Assembly (NCBI GenBank): GCA_900128565.1
Contig: LT635927.1
Location: 1-47,591 of the forward strand
Source of the DNA: Stramenopiles sp. TOSAG23-6
Lineage: Eukaryota > Sar
Length of the DNA: 47,591 bases
Direction of reading: 5' to 3'
In this document: piece by piece, positions 18,164 through 27,802 of the stretch
How the letters are laid out: every line of letters begins with the position of its first letter
Numbering within the stretch: the stretch's first letter is position 1
The notes under the pieces: generated by a model
The model's database searches: none
Seen by the model: the letters and a program-made list of their open reading frames with translations, nothing else
Told to the model about the DNA's origin: nothing
Program-made: the position numbers and the translations under genes

Positions 18164-19291
18164 ATGTTTTCTAAAATGATTCGCTCAGTTGCATCTCGCG
18201 CAGCAATTCGCCAACAGTTTACTCGAAGTTTTGCAGCCACTAAAATCGATGGCACTGCGATTTCGAAGGCTGTACGTGAAGAAGTTGCAGCGGAGACAGC
18301 CGGTCTCAAGGCCAAGCACGGTGATGCTGCAGGTACTCCTGGTCTCGCGGTAGTTCTTGTTGGTGCTCGCCCAGATAGGTACGTCACTTTTATTGAAAAT
18401 TTTCTCTCACAATATATTTATATGTCTCTACNTTTTTNTATTTNTTNTTTNATTTNCAGTTTAGCTAACACTCTTCTCTTTCTCCCATACGTCTTACAAA
18501 ACAGTGCGACATATGTCAATATGAAAGAAAAAGCTTCGGCTGAATGCGGATTTAAGTCTATTAAAGAAGTTCTTGATGAGAATGTCCCTGAAGAGGAGCT
18601 GTTTGCATTGGTAAACAAGTTGAACGCAGACCCTACTGTGGACGGAATTCTAGTACAGCTTCCATTACCTGAGCATATCAATCAAAAGAAGATTCTTGAA
18701 GCAATTTCAGTGGACAAAGATGTTGATGGTTTCCATCCATATAACATGGGTGGACTTGCGCGATTAGGTGAAGAATTGCGCCAGCGTCGTGATGGTTCTG
18801 AGTTTAGTTACCGAGTAGCAGCAAATAATGCTTGTACTCCTCTTGGTTGTGTTGAGCTTTTAGATCGTTCTGGTGTTGATTTGAATGGTGCCAACGTGGC
18901 CGTTTTGGGACGGAGTAACATTGTAGGTCTGCCTGTAGCTATGATGCTTCTTCATCGTAACAGTACTGTAACAATGTGCCATTCCAGAACAAAGAATCTC
19001 GATGAAGTTGTTCGTGCTGCTGATGTTGTTATTGCTGCAATTGGAATGCCAGAATTCGTCAAAGGCGGTTGGATAAAGCCTGGAGCTACTGTAATTGATG
19101 TCGGTGTCAACTTCAAAGATGCCCCAGAAAGAAAGTCTGGTAAAAAAATGTGTGGAGATGTTGACTATGCTGCTGCATTTGAGCACGCTGGTGCAATCAC
19201 TCCTGTTCCTGGCGGTGTTGGTCCAATGACCATTGCAATGCTTATGCGCAATACAGTTGAAAATGCCAAGCGTCGTCTAGGTGAAAAATAA
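18164..19291 (+). CDS. Methylenetetrahydrofolate dehydrogenase/cyclohydrolase, mitochondrial (FolD/MTHFD2-type)
   Basis: Bifunctional one-carbon enzyme interconverting methylene-, methenyl- and formyl-tetrahydrofolate. Exons 18164-18378 and 18505-19291 give 333 aa. The N-terminus MFSKMIRSVASRAAIRQQF is Arg/Ser-rich without acids, a mitochondrial targeting signal, so I prefer this ATG or the one at 18176 over the in-frame ATG at 18092. After splicing, VGARPDSATYVNMKEKAA restores the conserved YxxxK block (Y, then K). Further signatures are ILVQLPLPEHI, KDVDGFHP, the NAD(P) loop VLGRSNIVGLPVAMMLL, and the C-terminal PVPGGVGPMTIAML. No formyl-THF synthetase domain is attached. It shares a 268-bp divergent region with the WWE gene. 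Confidence 0.95.
   Translation: MFSKMIRSVASRAAIRQQFTRSFAATKIDGTAISKAVREEVAAETAGLKAKHGDAAGTPGLAVVLVGARPDRYVTFIENFLSQYIYMSLXFXIXXXIXSLANTLLFLPYVLQNSATYVNMKEKASAECGFKSIKEVLDENVPEEELFALVNKLNADPTVDGILVQLPLPEHINQKKILEAISVDKDVDGFHPYNMGGLARLGEELRQRRDGSEFSYRVAANNACTPLGCVELLDRSGVDLNGANVAVLGRSNIVGLPVAMMLLHRNSTVTMCHSRTKNLDEVVRAADVVIAAIGMPEFVKGGWIKPGATVIDVGVNFKDAPERKSGKKMCGDVDYAAAFEHAGAITPVPGGVGPMTIAMLMRNTVENAKRRLGEK
18379..18504 (+). other. GT-AG intron in FolD/MTHFD with ambiguous bases
   Basis: The donor is GTACGT and the acceptor ACAAAACAG. The branch-point-like GCTAAC near 18465 is followed by a CT-rich tract. Length 126 is a multiple of three and no in-frame stop is seen apart from codons with N, so the ORF reads through. 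The intron is proven by the exact rejoining of the conserved ARPDSATYV block. Six N bases (18432-18456) fall in its T-rich half. Confidence 0.92.
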
Positions 19292-19418
19292 TTATTACCA
19301 TTTTTTTAGCATTATGAACTTGTTCCATAATGTTCAAACATTACACATTTTAAATGCACAAATAAATATTTTATGTCATAGAAATAAACTAAATCATGGG
19401 TCAATTGACTATTTATTA

Positions 19419-22400
19419 TTATGATAATGAAAAAGAAGATAATTCTACTTCTTTGCATTTAAGTTTGAAGTTGATACCCTTGTATTCATTCTTCAGTTGT
19501 TCCATGGTGATTGATTTCGGTTTCTCTGGCGCAACCATTCTCCAGATATATCGCTCTTCATTACTCTGTCCACGTATAACATCATTGTCATTGCCAATGG
19601 CATCTACGCGCATGATACGATGTCGAGAAACATAGTAATTTGGTGGTGGTACCTTCGGTTCACGGATCAACGCGCGCCTCCGCAATATATGTCGTAGATC
19701 CATACGTCGCAAATTTACATCGGCTAGTACAGCCACATCATCGGTAAAGCTACTAAAAGCACCAGCCCAATTGGCAGGTTTGCGCTTACTCATAAGTTGT
19801 GGGAAACAAGGAGGGGTGCTATGTCTAAAAGCAGCTTTGAAAACGCGATATGCGTATAATCGACGGCTAGCGAATGGTTTAGGGAACATACATCCCACTG
19901 ACACTGAATCTTCAACATCACCATTCATTAAATGCCAGAGAAGTTCTACTACTTTTTGCGTAATAGGTGTCATTCCCTGTAACGCAGCTATCAAATACGA
20001 TCCTTCATTCTTACCATCAATATTTTCACACAATGTAACAAGTTCACTCCATATTACAGCTTCTAAACGTGGAAGAAACGCCCGTGAAGCTATTGCGCTA
20101 AAAATCCAACCTAGAGCACGACAACAATTTTCTCTATTATTATCATTACTGTCAATTTCGATCGGTTTATTGCTGTAACCTGACCCAAAATTACCATATT
20201 TTTTACGAGACTTTCCATAAATTTTACCAAACTGTCGAGCAAAAAAATGACATACTATACTTTCAGCAGCAGCATCTCTTACAGGCCATGGCATTTCTGG
20301 GTATGAATTGGAAACTTCTGTATTATTCACAATATTCACAGCAGACTTCTTCAATAAACAAAGTGTGTCGTATGGGGAATCATTCAGTTTCTTACCAGCA
20401 ATTTCTAGTGTACACAATGCTCTAACGCAACTTGCGGCAACTACTCCATTGTAGCTTCGCCTGATATGATCAAAACCGAGATATCTTTTAATTTCCCATA
20501 CTGGACTGCCTACACTTTCTGTAGTGAGTCCACTTGTTGATCCAAACGAACTACTAGCAGCATATGCGCTTGCAAGAGCAGTCACAACAGCTGCAACGTA
20601 ACCACCATCTCCAAAAGTATTGCCACGATTATCATTCTCACGTAAAAGTTCAAGAAGGAAGGTAATAACTGTTTCAGGTACAATACCATTTCGTGCTCGA
20701 ACAGAGGCAATTGCCATTGGTACAGAACACTTGAGGGCATAATCAGAAATATCCGTTGCGGAAAAACGATTTGGTCTCAGCTGATCACTTTCATCAAACC
20801 AACCAGAAACGCGTTTAAAGAAATTAATAAGTAAATTAAGTCCATTCCAACTACCACTTGCGGTCGATGCAGCTGACACAGGTGCATGTAAGTTCTGCCA
20901 TCGCGTCAATGCCCATGCAGCCGCTATTCGGAGTGGTAGACAATTTCGAGGATTTATAAGAACACGATTTATAGAATGACACGCAGTCAATGATGGGGGT
21001 TTCCCAGGTAAAGGAAGACGTGCAAGACCTTGAAGTGCATCTATATGAGCAACAACTCCATGACCATCTGATAATTGTTTAGTGTACATAAATATCTTTT
21101 GTTCAAACTGCAAACGACGCAACCAATGCAAATCAGGATCTATTCGTACAAATAATATAGGAGTATCATTTGTTTCTGAACTATCACCATTATTATTTCT
21201 ATTCTTTTTTGGTTTACTTCGCATTTTTCTTACTTTTGTGTGACAAATAAAAGACCAATCATGTCTCCTTCTCTCTATGCGACGAATATGATCCGTGGAT
21301 CCTGATTGCTCTATTACGCGAACAACAATCTCACCTTCAAATCGTTCTCCAATCTGTTCTAAATGGACTTGAGCCATATTCTGTTTGCGATGATAATTGA
21401 AACTAGCTCGAAAATTAGCTGCCCCAAAGCCACTACCGTATATCCATTGCTGTGCAAACCCTTTGGTTAAACTTTCCGCTGATGTAGCACCATTTGCTCC
21501 TCGTCGAAAGGCAGATAATACAGATTGTGTCGTCATTAACCAATGTTGAGTTCTATTGACCCCACTATCTCCATTACAAGATATAACACTTTCATTGATA
21601 TTACCATTGACGGATGTTTTATTATTTTCGCAATCAATGACAGTTGGAGTCTCTGTACATTGAAGTAAATCTTTACGAAGAGCAACATTCGCATCTGATG
21701 CAGCTTTTAGTAAATTGCGTAATACTATACGGAAACTTCCCACCCCAACACGTCTTTCAATCATATGCGCAACAAAAGCTGCTTTCATTGCTGCTACTGT
21801 TCCTCCACCTACAATATTAGGCATAACTGTCCATAGAGCTGTAGGGGATGGCTGCAAAGGGCGTTGTTGTTTAGGTGCCCTGACTGAGCGCAGATGCCCT
21901 CCTTCTATAGCACATATAGAGACAATGTCATTTAGAGCCCTCATACGACTCCAATAATGATCAACGCCACAAAGCTCTCGGCTGTAGAGGTTGACAAGAC
22001 AACCACAAAATGCTGCTTGTAGCCAAACATAAATCCACGTGGGAACATCCATCAAACCACCAAACCACTGTTGTGCCACACCATTTGCTTGACATAATTC
22101 AGAACGATGAGTGTGATCCAATTCATTCGAAGGTCTAATTAGCTCAGAACTAAGTATAACTAAAGATGAAAAGGCAACCACACTATCCACGAGACCATGT
22201 ACCTTTGGAACACCAGGTGGATGAGCAGGATGTGTTGGAACTTCTAATCCCTGGACAAATACTTGTCTATGTAATACATGCCGTTGCTTTACCACAGTTT
22301 CATTTTTCTCTACCTGCCTTTTCTTTACATTTTTAACCCCATTCTCTATTTTTAGTGATGAATTAGTATCTTCACCGGAGAGAAAAGGATATTCACACAT

Positions 22401-23543
22401 TAAATACTTTCTCATCCACCGAATGGCCCCACCACATGCCGTACAACTTTTCCTGAATTCTTCTTTTTGACATTCAATATTTTTAGAGGAAGAAACTCCA
22501 TGAGAGTCATATACATTTATATTATTATCAATACTAGTCGTCGCGCCTAAAATTGTATCATAGGTTCGATTAGTACCTCCTAAAGCTGATGGAAGACAAA
22601 AATGTGTAACTAAAGGTAATGAATCTTTGGCATCTTCGTTATTATCAGCGACAGCAATAAACGGACCCACAGCAAGACCCAATGATCGTGCTGCTATAGG
22701 TGATTTAATTGCATACTTAAATGTTATTGTGTCAATCAGGTTTTTAGAATCAACATTATCTATCACATCGTCTACACAATATTTTTTATCTTTTACACGA
22801 GCGTGTAAACTCAACGAAGAACTACTATTCCATTGAGAAGCACTGACAAAACCGCGACGAGAACCAAGAAGTTCACCACTACATATTGCAGTATTATTAG
22901 AATCACTTCGAACTGTAATCTCTATTTCGTACGTGTGACGCGATTTTGGTGAATCAATGCATGGGAACCATGCTCGAGGACCAGTTCCTCCGGATAGAAC
23001 AGTGCCACTCCCCGATGGTGCCTGGTGAGTGTACATGTGGGGTATTGAACCAGGAAAAGAATTTGGCCCTATAAATCTAATTCCAGCTGTTGCATCATGT
23101 AGCTCATAATTAACGACAACAGTTATACTAGGCATCATAGATATATTACCCTTGTTTTCCAATACTGCTTTGGGGATAGATACAACAAGCTCTCCTTGTT
23201 CAGCTGCACACATTGCAGCACGATAGTGTACATAAAACGCCTGCAAATCCCGATATTCCTCCCTCGTGGGAACAGCCAAGAAGTCCATCAGCTCATATTT
23301 TGCATCATAACCATTTACGGTGATATTGTTTATTGTACATTGCCGGAAGTGCAGTCGTAATGTTTCGTCTGTCTTCTTTGTTTTCTTGCGTGGAGGACGA
23401 GGGCTAGATTTAGAACTTGCTGATTGACCAGCACCAGTAGGAAGTAGTATTAATTCCGAGCGACCAGCTAACCACTGTTTCTCAGTATCGACGCGTAGTT
23501 CAAGTCGCTGCTTTTGTACGCGAAAACCTCGAGACCAAGTCAT
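19419..23543 (-). CDS. TAF2: Transcription initiation factor TFIID subunit 2 (TAF2)
   Basis: Large TFIID subunit with an M1-aminopeptidase-like fold that contacts the initiator element. 1374 aa, single exon. Signatures are the N-terminal GFRVQKQRLELRVDTEKQWLAG, RAWFPCIDSPKSRHTYEIEI (about 190), VPKVHGLVDSVVAFSSLVIL, ANGVAQQWFGGLMDVPTWIYVWLQ (in parts, about 490), then the barrel region with DPDLHWLRRLQFEQ, and a HEAT-like C-terminal half with basic repeats. As expected for TAF2, the zinc-peptidase HEXXH is not kept. Low-complexity inserts (about 370-420, 610-650) enlarge it over the core. The frame ends in a Ser-rich tail. It is convergent with FolD/MTHFD and divergent from the EF-hand gene. 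Confidence 0.9.
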   Translation of the reverse strand: MTWSRGFRVQKQRLELRVDTEKQWLAGRSELILLPTGAGQSASSKSSPRPPRKKTKKTDETLRLHFRQCTINNITVNGYDAKYELMDFLAVPTREEYRDLQAFYVHYRAAMCAAEQGELVVSIPKAVLENKGNISMMPSITVVVNYELHDATAGIRFIGPNSFPGSIPHMYTHQAPSGSGTVLSGGTGPRAWFPCIDSPKSRHTYEIEITVRSDSNNTAICSGELLGSRRGFVSASQWNSSSSLSLHARVKDKKYCVDDVIDNVDSKNLIDTITFKYAIKSPIAARSLGLAVGPFIAVADNNEDAKDSLPLVTHFCLPSALGGTNRTYDTILGATTSIDNNINVYDSHGVSSSKNIECQKEEFRKSCTACGGAIRWMRKYLMCEYPFLSGEDTNSSLKIENGVKNVKKRQVEKNETVVKQRHVLHRQVFVQGLEVPTHPAHPPGVPKVHGLVDSVVAFSSLVILSSELIRPSNELDHTHRSELCQANGVAQQWFGGLMDVPTWIYVWLQAAFCGCLVNLYSRELCGVDHYWSRMRALNDIVSICAIEGGHLRSVRAPKQQRPLQPSPTALWTVMPNIVGGGTVAAMKAAFVAHMIERRVGVGSFRIVLRNLLKAASDANVALRKDLLQCTETPTVIDCENNKTSVNGNINESVISCNGDSGVNRTQHWLMTTQSVLSAFRRGANGATSAESLTKGFAQQWIYGSGFGAANFRASFNYHRKQNMAQVHLEQIGERFEGEIVVRVIEQSGSTDHIRRIERRRHDWSFICHTKVRKMRSKPKKNRNNNGDSSETNDTPILFVRIDPDLHWLRRLQFEQKIFMYTKQLSDGHGVVAHIDALQGLARLPLPGKPPSLTACHSINRVLINPRNCLPLRIAAAWALTRWQNLHAPVSAASTASGSWNGLNLLINFFKRVSGWFDESDQLRPNRFSATDISDYALKCSVPMAIASVRARNGIVPETVITFLLELLRENDNRGNTFGDGGYVAAVVTALASAYAASSSFGSTSGLTTESVGSPVWEIKRYLGFDHIRRSYNGVVAASCVRALCTLEIAGKKLNDSPYDTLCLLKKSAVNIVNNTEVSNSYPEMPWPVRDAAAESIVCHFFARQFGKIYGKSRKKYGNFGSGYSNKPIEIDSNDNNRENCCRALGWIFSAIASRAFLPRLEAVIWSELVTLCENIDGKNEGSYLIAALQGMTPITQKVVELLWHLMNGDVEDSVSVGCMFPKPFASRRLYAYRVFKAAFRHSTPPCFPQLMSKRKPANWAGAFSSFTDDVAVLADVNLRRMDLRHILRRRALIREPKVPPPNYYVSRHRIMRVDAIGNDNDVIRGQSNEERYIWRMVAPEKPKSITMEQLKNEYKGINFKLKCKEVELSSFSLS

Positions 23544-23860
23544 GGAACTAAAATCTCACAAGCTAAGTAATACCTAATTTGTTCAGAATCGCATAGAGTA
23601 GAGAAAAAACTTAGACATCAAGTAGTTTGCAGGCGCCGATACACTTGAGAGTAGCTTTATTTTATGAAGGTGTCGAATAGAATCGAATGAGAGAATATTG
23701 TCCTTCAAGTCAACCGAATTATTTCCCAATAATCATAATATTGACCGTCGAAGCCAAAACAGGTTTGCGCCACCGCCCGAATAAAAACGTTACGGTCAAA
23801 AGAAAGAAAAGGTCGAGTCACAACTTTGAATAGATACTACACCAACATATTAATTGGATA
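23544..23860. promoter_or_regulatory. Divergent intergenic region, TAF2/calcyphosin-like
   Basis: 317 bp without an ORF. It includes several GTCA/TGAC words (ATTGACCGTCGAAG near 23740, CGGTCAAAAG near 23793, GAGTCAC near 23815). No clear TATA and no RNA gene. Confidence 0.4.
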
Positions 23861-24979
23861 ATGCCAGGTCGCCATGCTAATCATCTTGGAGCAAATAGTC
23901 TTCGTGGAGGTCGCAACAACTATAGCGCAAAGACTCTAGGTGGCAACTTCGTGGAGGCACGTAATGAACCATCGTATTTTATGAAAGTAGGAAAAGCTGC
24001 ATCTGATCCAGCTTGGCAAAGTACGACACAGTTACAGCAGCTTGATGCGACAGGCCAAGTTCTTAATTCATTTGGTGGAGGTATCCCGGAGGAGAAGTCC
24101 GCTGATATAAATTATGACAATATCGTTAACTTTGATAACAGGCAAAGTGAAAAGAATTGGAAACCACTGAGTAAATCAACTTATGGAAAGGGCAAAAAAA
24201 ACGAGTTTAGTACAGTTTTTAAAGAAAAACCTGCACTGGGAAACAACGAATTAAATGACTACAGGAGACGTTGGACTCAAGAAACCCCCGTGATGCGCCA
24301 GGCTCGATACCGAACCGAGCAAACTATCATGATGAACCGAACTGTTCCAAGTGCATTTACTACTGATGTTTTATCTTCTTTACCAGGCATGCCAAAGGTA
24401 GTCGAGGATGTCCGAAAATTGATACTAAAACGTAGTGGTTCAGATGGAGTTCGTTCGTTAACACGTATGCTCAGGTGTTTCGATGATTCTGGAGACGGCA
24501 AACTCTCTAAAGATGAATTTAAATGGGGTTTGATGGACTATGGTATTGAACTTGAGCCAACGCATTATGATGAGTTATTCAACGCCTTTGACAGAGACCG
24601 TAATGGATTTATTGACTTTACTGAATTTCTTGCAGTAATACGCGGTCCTATGAGCACACCACGGTTGAATGTAGTTGGCAAAGCGTTCTCAAAGTTAGAT
24701 AAGACTGGCGATGGGATAATTAGCGTTGAGGATCTTTTGAATACATTTGATGCAAGCAAACACCCAAGTGTATTATCTGGTTCATTATCAGAGAAAGATG
24801 TGTTAGCAAATATGACTACCGTCTGGGAAGGTGCTACTGGTAATCACGATGGTCAAGTTACTAAGAGTGAATTTGCTGATTATTACCGTGATATGAGCAA
24901 CAGTATGGATTCTGACGACGAATTTATACAAATGGTTCAAAATGCTTGGAATTTATCCAATGATGAAAGAAAAGTATGA
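23861..24979 (+). CDS. Calcyphosin-like EF-hand protein
   Basis: Calcium sensor, 372 aa. The N-terminal 150 residues are Gly/Asn-rich and unstructured. Four EF-hand loops follow: DDSGDGKLSKDE (about 209), DRDRNGFIDFTE (about 244), DKTGDGIISVED (about 281), and a weaker TGNHDGQVTKSE (about 326), where the first ligand is not Asp. The helix pattern (GVRSLTRMLRCFD, DYGIEL, RGPMSTPRLNVVGKAFSKLD) is that of the calcyphosin/CAPSL group, common in flagellated eukaryotes and often axonemal. A flagellar role is inferred and agrees with CFAP45 and the Dpy-30 protein nearby. It ends 62 bp from the next gene in convergent orientation. Confidence 0.85.
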   Translation: MPGRHANHLGANSLRGGRNNYSAKTLGGNFVEARNEPSYFMKVGKAASDPAWQSTTQLQQLDATGQVLNSFGGGIPEEKSADINYDNIVNFDNRQSEKNWKPLSKSTYGKGKKNEFSTVFKEKPALGNNELNDYRRRWTQETPVMRQARYRTEQTIMMNRTVPSAFTTDVLSSLPGMPKVVEDVRKLILKRSGSDGVRSLTRMLRCFDDSGDGKLSKDEFKWGLMDYGIELEPTHYDELFNAFDRDRNGFIDFTEFLAVIRGPMSTPRLNVVGKAFSKLDKTGDGIISVEDLLNTFDASKHPSVLSGSLSEKDVLANMTTVWEGATGNHDGQVTKSEFADYYRDMSNSMDSDDEFIQMVQNAWNLSNDERKV

Positions 24980-25041
24980 AATTTTTTTTGTGTGAAAATA
25001 AAATAATTTTTTTGATCAAATATTTATTTTTTTGATATATT

Positions 25042-26349
25042 TCACCCTGAAGCAGAAAAAAAGAGATCCCTCAACTGCAAACGTTGCACAAACTGCTTTG
25101 TTTCTTCCGGTGAATCACACTTAAACTTAACTCCAAGTTTCATTGTGGATGTTTCTAATACTAATTCCCCAAAAAACATTACTGGGGCAGCATGTTGTGT
25201 TGTATTTTCACCTGAAAAATATAACTTTAGTGTATTATTAACTACTCCAGATGCCATTACACTGAAACCTCTTCTGTTCAGATGTTCTTGTAGTTGAATT
25301 ACTGATGGAACACGATCTACAGCACAATCAAATGCACCACTTTGTGGAAGGCTTTCCCAATATTGTGAAAATAATTCTGGTGTCATTCCAGAACTTCCTA
25401 TACTAGAAATATTAGCAGGGGTTGTATTGTCCCAAATACTGGAACTTTCAGCATCATTCCCACTAACTACTGCACTACTCCCCCAAGTAGTATTAGATAT
25501 TGATGGATCCATTCCATATTTGTCGCCTGCTGTATCAATATTACCTTCCTCAATATCGTCAATAGTATCTCCTCTATTTCCTGGTACAACGGAATGCATA
25601 TCACCAGTCCCATCGCCATAACCACCAGCAGTGTCCGCGTGAGCTTTTTCCAACTGAGATCGTCTATAGAGCAGAAGTAGAAATCGAATATAACCTATTG
25701 AAGCAATAATCATAAATATAAGAATTGCAAATGTAAATACATAAAAGGTAGACGTGCTCCAACATTTCCCAGTCATTGATAATAATAACCAGAAGCTCAT
25801 AGCTAAATCAAAGGCACTCAGTACAGCATTAGAACGAACGTGGCCTCGAGTTACAGTCCAACCTGTTGCAATCCAAACTTGACGTTGGTATGCAACAAGT
25901 AGAGTTACTGAAAGCGTCGAAAGCACCTTAAATATAAGCAATACCAAAAATGATGGACCTCCGCATGTATACTTGAATTCATCAGCCTGTTGGACCTTTC
26001 CAACTTTGAACTCGAGAAGTAAAACGCAAAATAAAAGAACTGTCAATAATGAGCACTGGATACTTGCCATTTTTAAAATTGTTCCTTTAGCTATTTGACG
26101 TGAAGTTAATGAAACTCGAGTAGAACGTCCTCTAAGAGAATCTGCAGTCCCAATTGAATGTCTGAAACGGTTATTCATTGCAGTTCGTCGGTTTGAAGCT
26201 TTCTTTTTTTTTCCTGTTTTAGTTCGGCCATGATTTGAGTTGTAGTCCCCGTTCATTTCAACCCCCACGCTCGGGCGAAGCTCCTCTTTATCTCGTGAAT
26301 CCATTTCCAGATTCAACACTATGCAGAGCAACCAGTCACTACTTTTCAA
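25042..26349 (-). CDS. Four-TM protein with C-terminal adaptin-appendage-like domain
   Basis: 435 aa, not a family I know as a whole. A basic N-terminal segment (KTGKKKKASNRR) is followed by four hydrophobic helices between about 95 and 235 (ASIQCSLLTVLLFCVLLLEF; FLVLLIFKVLSTLSVTLLVA; LSAFDLAMSFWLLLSM; FYVFTFAILIFMIIASIGYI). A Gly/Ser/Asp linker of about 85 residues leads to a folded-looking tail at about 322-435 (FSQYWESLPQSG, LNRRGFSVMASG, LKLYFSGE, FFGELVL, LGVKFKCDSPEETKQFV). This tail resembles the beta-adaptin appendage C-terminal subdomain (AP-4/AP-2 beta). If right, it may be a membrane-anchored platform for endocytic accessory proteins. The membrane part is well supported; the appendage match is by eye. 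M16 is an alternative start. Confidence 0.55.
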   Translation of the reverse strand: MKSSDWLLCIVLNLEMDSRDKEELRPSVGVEMNGDYNSNHGRTKTGKKKKASNRRTAMNNRFRHSIGTADSLRGRSTRVSLTSRQIAKGTILKMASIQCSLLTVLLFCVLLLEFKVGKVQQADEFKYTCGGPSFLVLLIFKVLSTLSVTLLVAYQRQVWIATGWTVTRGHVRSNAVLSAFDLAMSFWLLLSMTGKCWSTSTFYVFTFAILIFMIIASIGYIRFLLLLYRRSQLEKAHADTAGGYGDGTGDMHSVVPGNRGDTIDDIEEGNIDTAGDKYGMDPSISNTTWGSSAVVSGNDAESSSIWDNTTPANISSIGSSGMTPELFSQYWESLPQSGAFDCAVDRVPSVIQLQEHLNRRGFSVMASGVVNNTLKLYFSGENTTQHAAPVMFFGELVLETSTMKLGVKFKCDSPEETKQFVQRLQLRDLFFSASG

Positions 26350-26480
26350 AATAAAGAAAAAGGGTTGGACTATTTATTCTAATCTAACCTTGTACTTGCT
26401 ACCGTATTACCCGTACACTCTTGATTAATTCAAAACAGTTACATTTCCTAGTAGTATACAAGTTCCGTTTGATTTTTATC

Positions 26481-26506
26481 AAAAAAAAAAAAAAAAAAAA
26501 AAAAAA
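26481..26506 (+). repeat. Poly(A) tract, 26 A
   Basis: A homopolymer of 26 A lies between two minus-strand genes, immediately upstream of the appendage-like gene and downstream of the methyltransferase. Its length may be imprecise in the assembly. Confidence 0.9.
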
Positions 26507-26593
26507 GAAATGACCGAAAATTTGCCGATTGATATTTCGTGTTTATTTTATTATTTACCATACTAACTATTAAATTATTAATTTCAATTACTA

Positions 26594-27802
26594 CTATTGT
26601 TTCAATTTATTCTGACGCTTTCCCTTGGAACTTTCACTTAAATGAAGATTTTTCCAACGCCATGTTAACTTGAAAACAGATACATTTGAAGGCCAAAAAC
26701 CAAATTTCTCTACTGGACAAATTGGCTCAAATTGATCAATGTTAAAGCACATGGCTAAACGTGAGAAAAATGCCACATTTTCTAGTCCAGGTAAACTACA
26801 CGAGGGCGAAGACCATGGGAAGCGCCCAGGACGATGTTCGAAGCCAAATAATATCAAAGGCTCTGTATTTGTTTGAGCTTTGCATTCAGCAGCCGATGGC
26901 GCCTCCTCAAAAGTATGTTTAGAAGCTAGCCAATTACTATTTAATTTATCATTCTGTAGTATTCTTTCATCAACGTCTAGACTCTGGCGACGACGATGAA
27001 CATTATGAAAGTGTTTTCCAACTACACATTCTTCATTATCACGACTATTAGACTTGGGGTAATAAATACCAGGATGTTTCGCGAGTAAACTTCTTTTAAA
27101 CTTAGTAGATATTATTGTATGTTCTTCTACTTTGTTTATAGCATCAGTGGCCACTTCAGCACAAGTAACAGCTTTTAAATTCACATCAATTGTTTTTGAA
27201 TATATTTTAGGAATTTTAATGTTCCTGTTTGATGGACTTATAGCACTAAGTTCACATAATAATCCAATCAGAGCACTCCATACATCATCGTTGCCATAAA
27301 CAAGATCTGCTCCTAAAACTACATCATAACCACGTTTTGCAATATCTTTCCAAAGAGAATCATCTTTCCAATCTAAACCTTCAATACATATACTACCCCC
27401 TGCTCTGTCTATAGCTACTCTATTGGCTACTACATTTAGCTGCAAAAGTTCTAAACGACCAGCTTCAGAATCTGGCAACTCTGTAAGGGTGACGTGTGCA
27501 CCAAGCACAGCAGCTGCAATACCAAGCAAACCAACGCCAGATCCTAGCTCGAGAACTTTGCAACCACGCCAATATCCTTTAGGAAACGATGAATGCATAG
27601 CAATCATATTTGCCATAGTAGGGGCACACGACCAAAGAGTCGTTAACTTTTCAGCGTGGCCAATTGCTTCGTGAATCTGTATTTCTTGTCCAATATCCCC
27701 ATGGAACTTGAACGGTTCCAAGAGCCTCGTCTTTAACGGTGATTTCAGTAAAGAGCCTTCATTTTTATCTGAAAGGATGGTAGGGAATTTATCGTCCATC
27801 AT
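26594..27802 (-). CDS. METTL21/FAM86-type (Methyltransf_16) methyltransferase
   Basis: Seven-beta-strand AdoMet methyltransferase, 402 aa, probably a protein-lysine methyltransferase. The N-terminal region has TTLWSCAPTMANMI (the usual tWdaa..La), motif I KVLELGSGVGLLGIAAA at about 80, post-I VTLTELPDSE, and YDVVLGADLVYGND (post-II, usual DxxY replaced by DLVY). The C-terminal LILFGFEHRPG with FFSRL is the usual strand 6/7 signature. About 130 residues of low-complexity insert (about 195-325) separate these blocks, longer than in the human METTL21 proteins. The substrate cannot be named. It is in tandem with the appendage-like gene and divergent from the hydrolase. Confidence 0.82.
   Translation of the reverse strand: MMDDKFPTILSDKNEGSLLKSPLKTRLLEPFKFHGDIGQEIQIHEAIGHAEKLTTLWSCAPTMANMIAMHSSFPKGYWRGCKVLELGSGVGLLGIAAAVLGAHVTLTELPDSEAGRLELLQLNVVANRVAIDRAGGSICIEGLDWKDDSLWKDIAKRGYDVVLGADLVYGNDDVWSALIGLLCELSAISPSNRNIKIPKIYSKTIDVNLKAVTCAEVATDAINKVEEHTIISTKFKRSLLAKHPGIYYPKSNSRDNEECVVGKHFHNVHRRRQSLDVDERILQNDKLNSNWLASKHTFEEAPSAAECKAQTNTEPLILFGFEHRPGRFPWSSPSCSLPGLENVAFFSRLAMCFNIDQFEPICPVEKFGFWPSNVSVFKLTWRWKNLHLSESSKGKRQNKLKQ

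Noticed and set aside
18164-19291. A continuous 3n reading through the FolD/MTHFD intron
   Set aside because: Removing 18379-18504 restores the invariant ARPDSATYV block exactly; the read-through inserts unrelated residues.
19771-20178. Plus-strand ORF of 135 codons inside TAF2
   Set aside because: Antisense to TAF2 coding sequence, with no domain and no spacing that fits a promoter.
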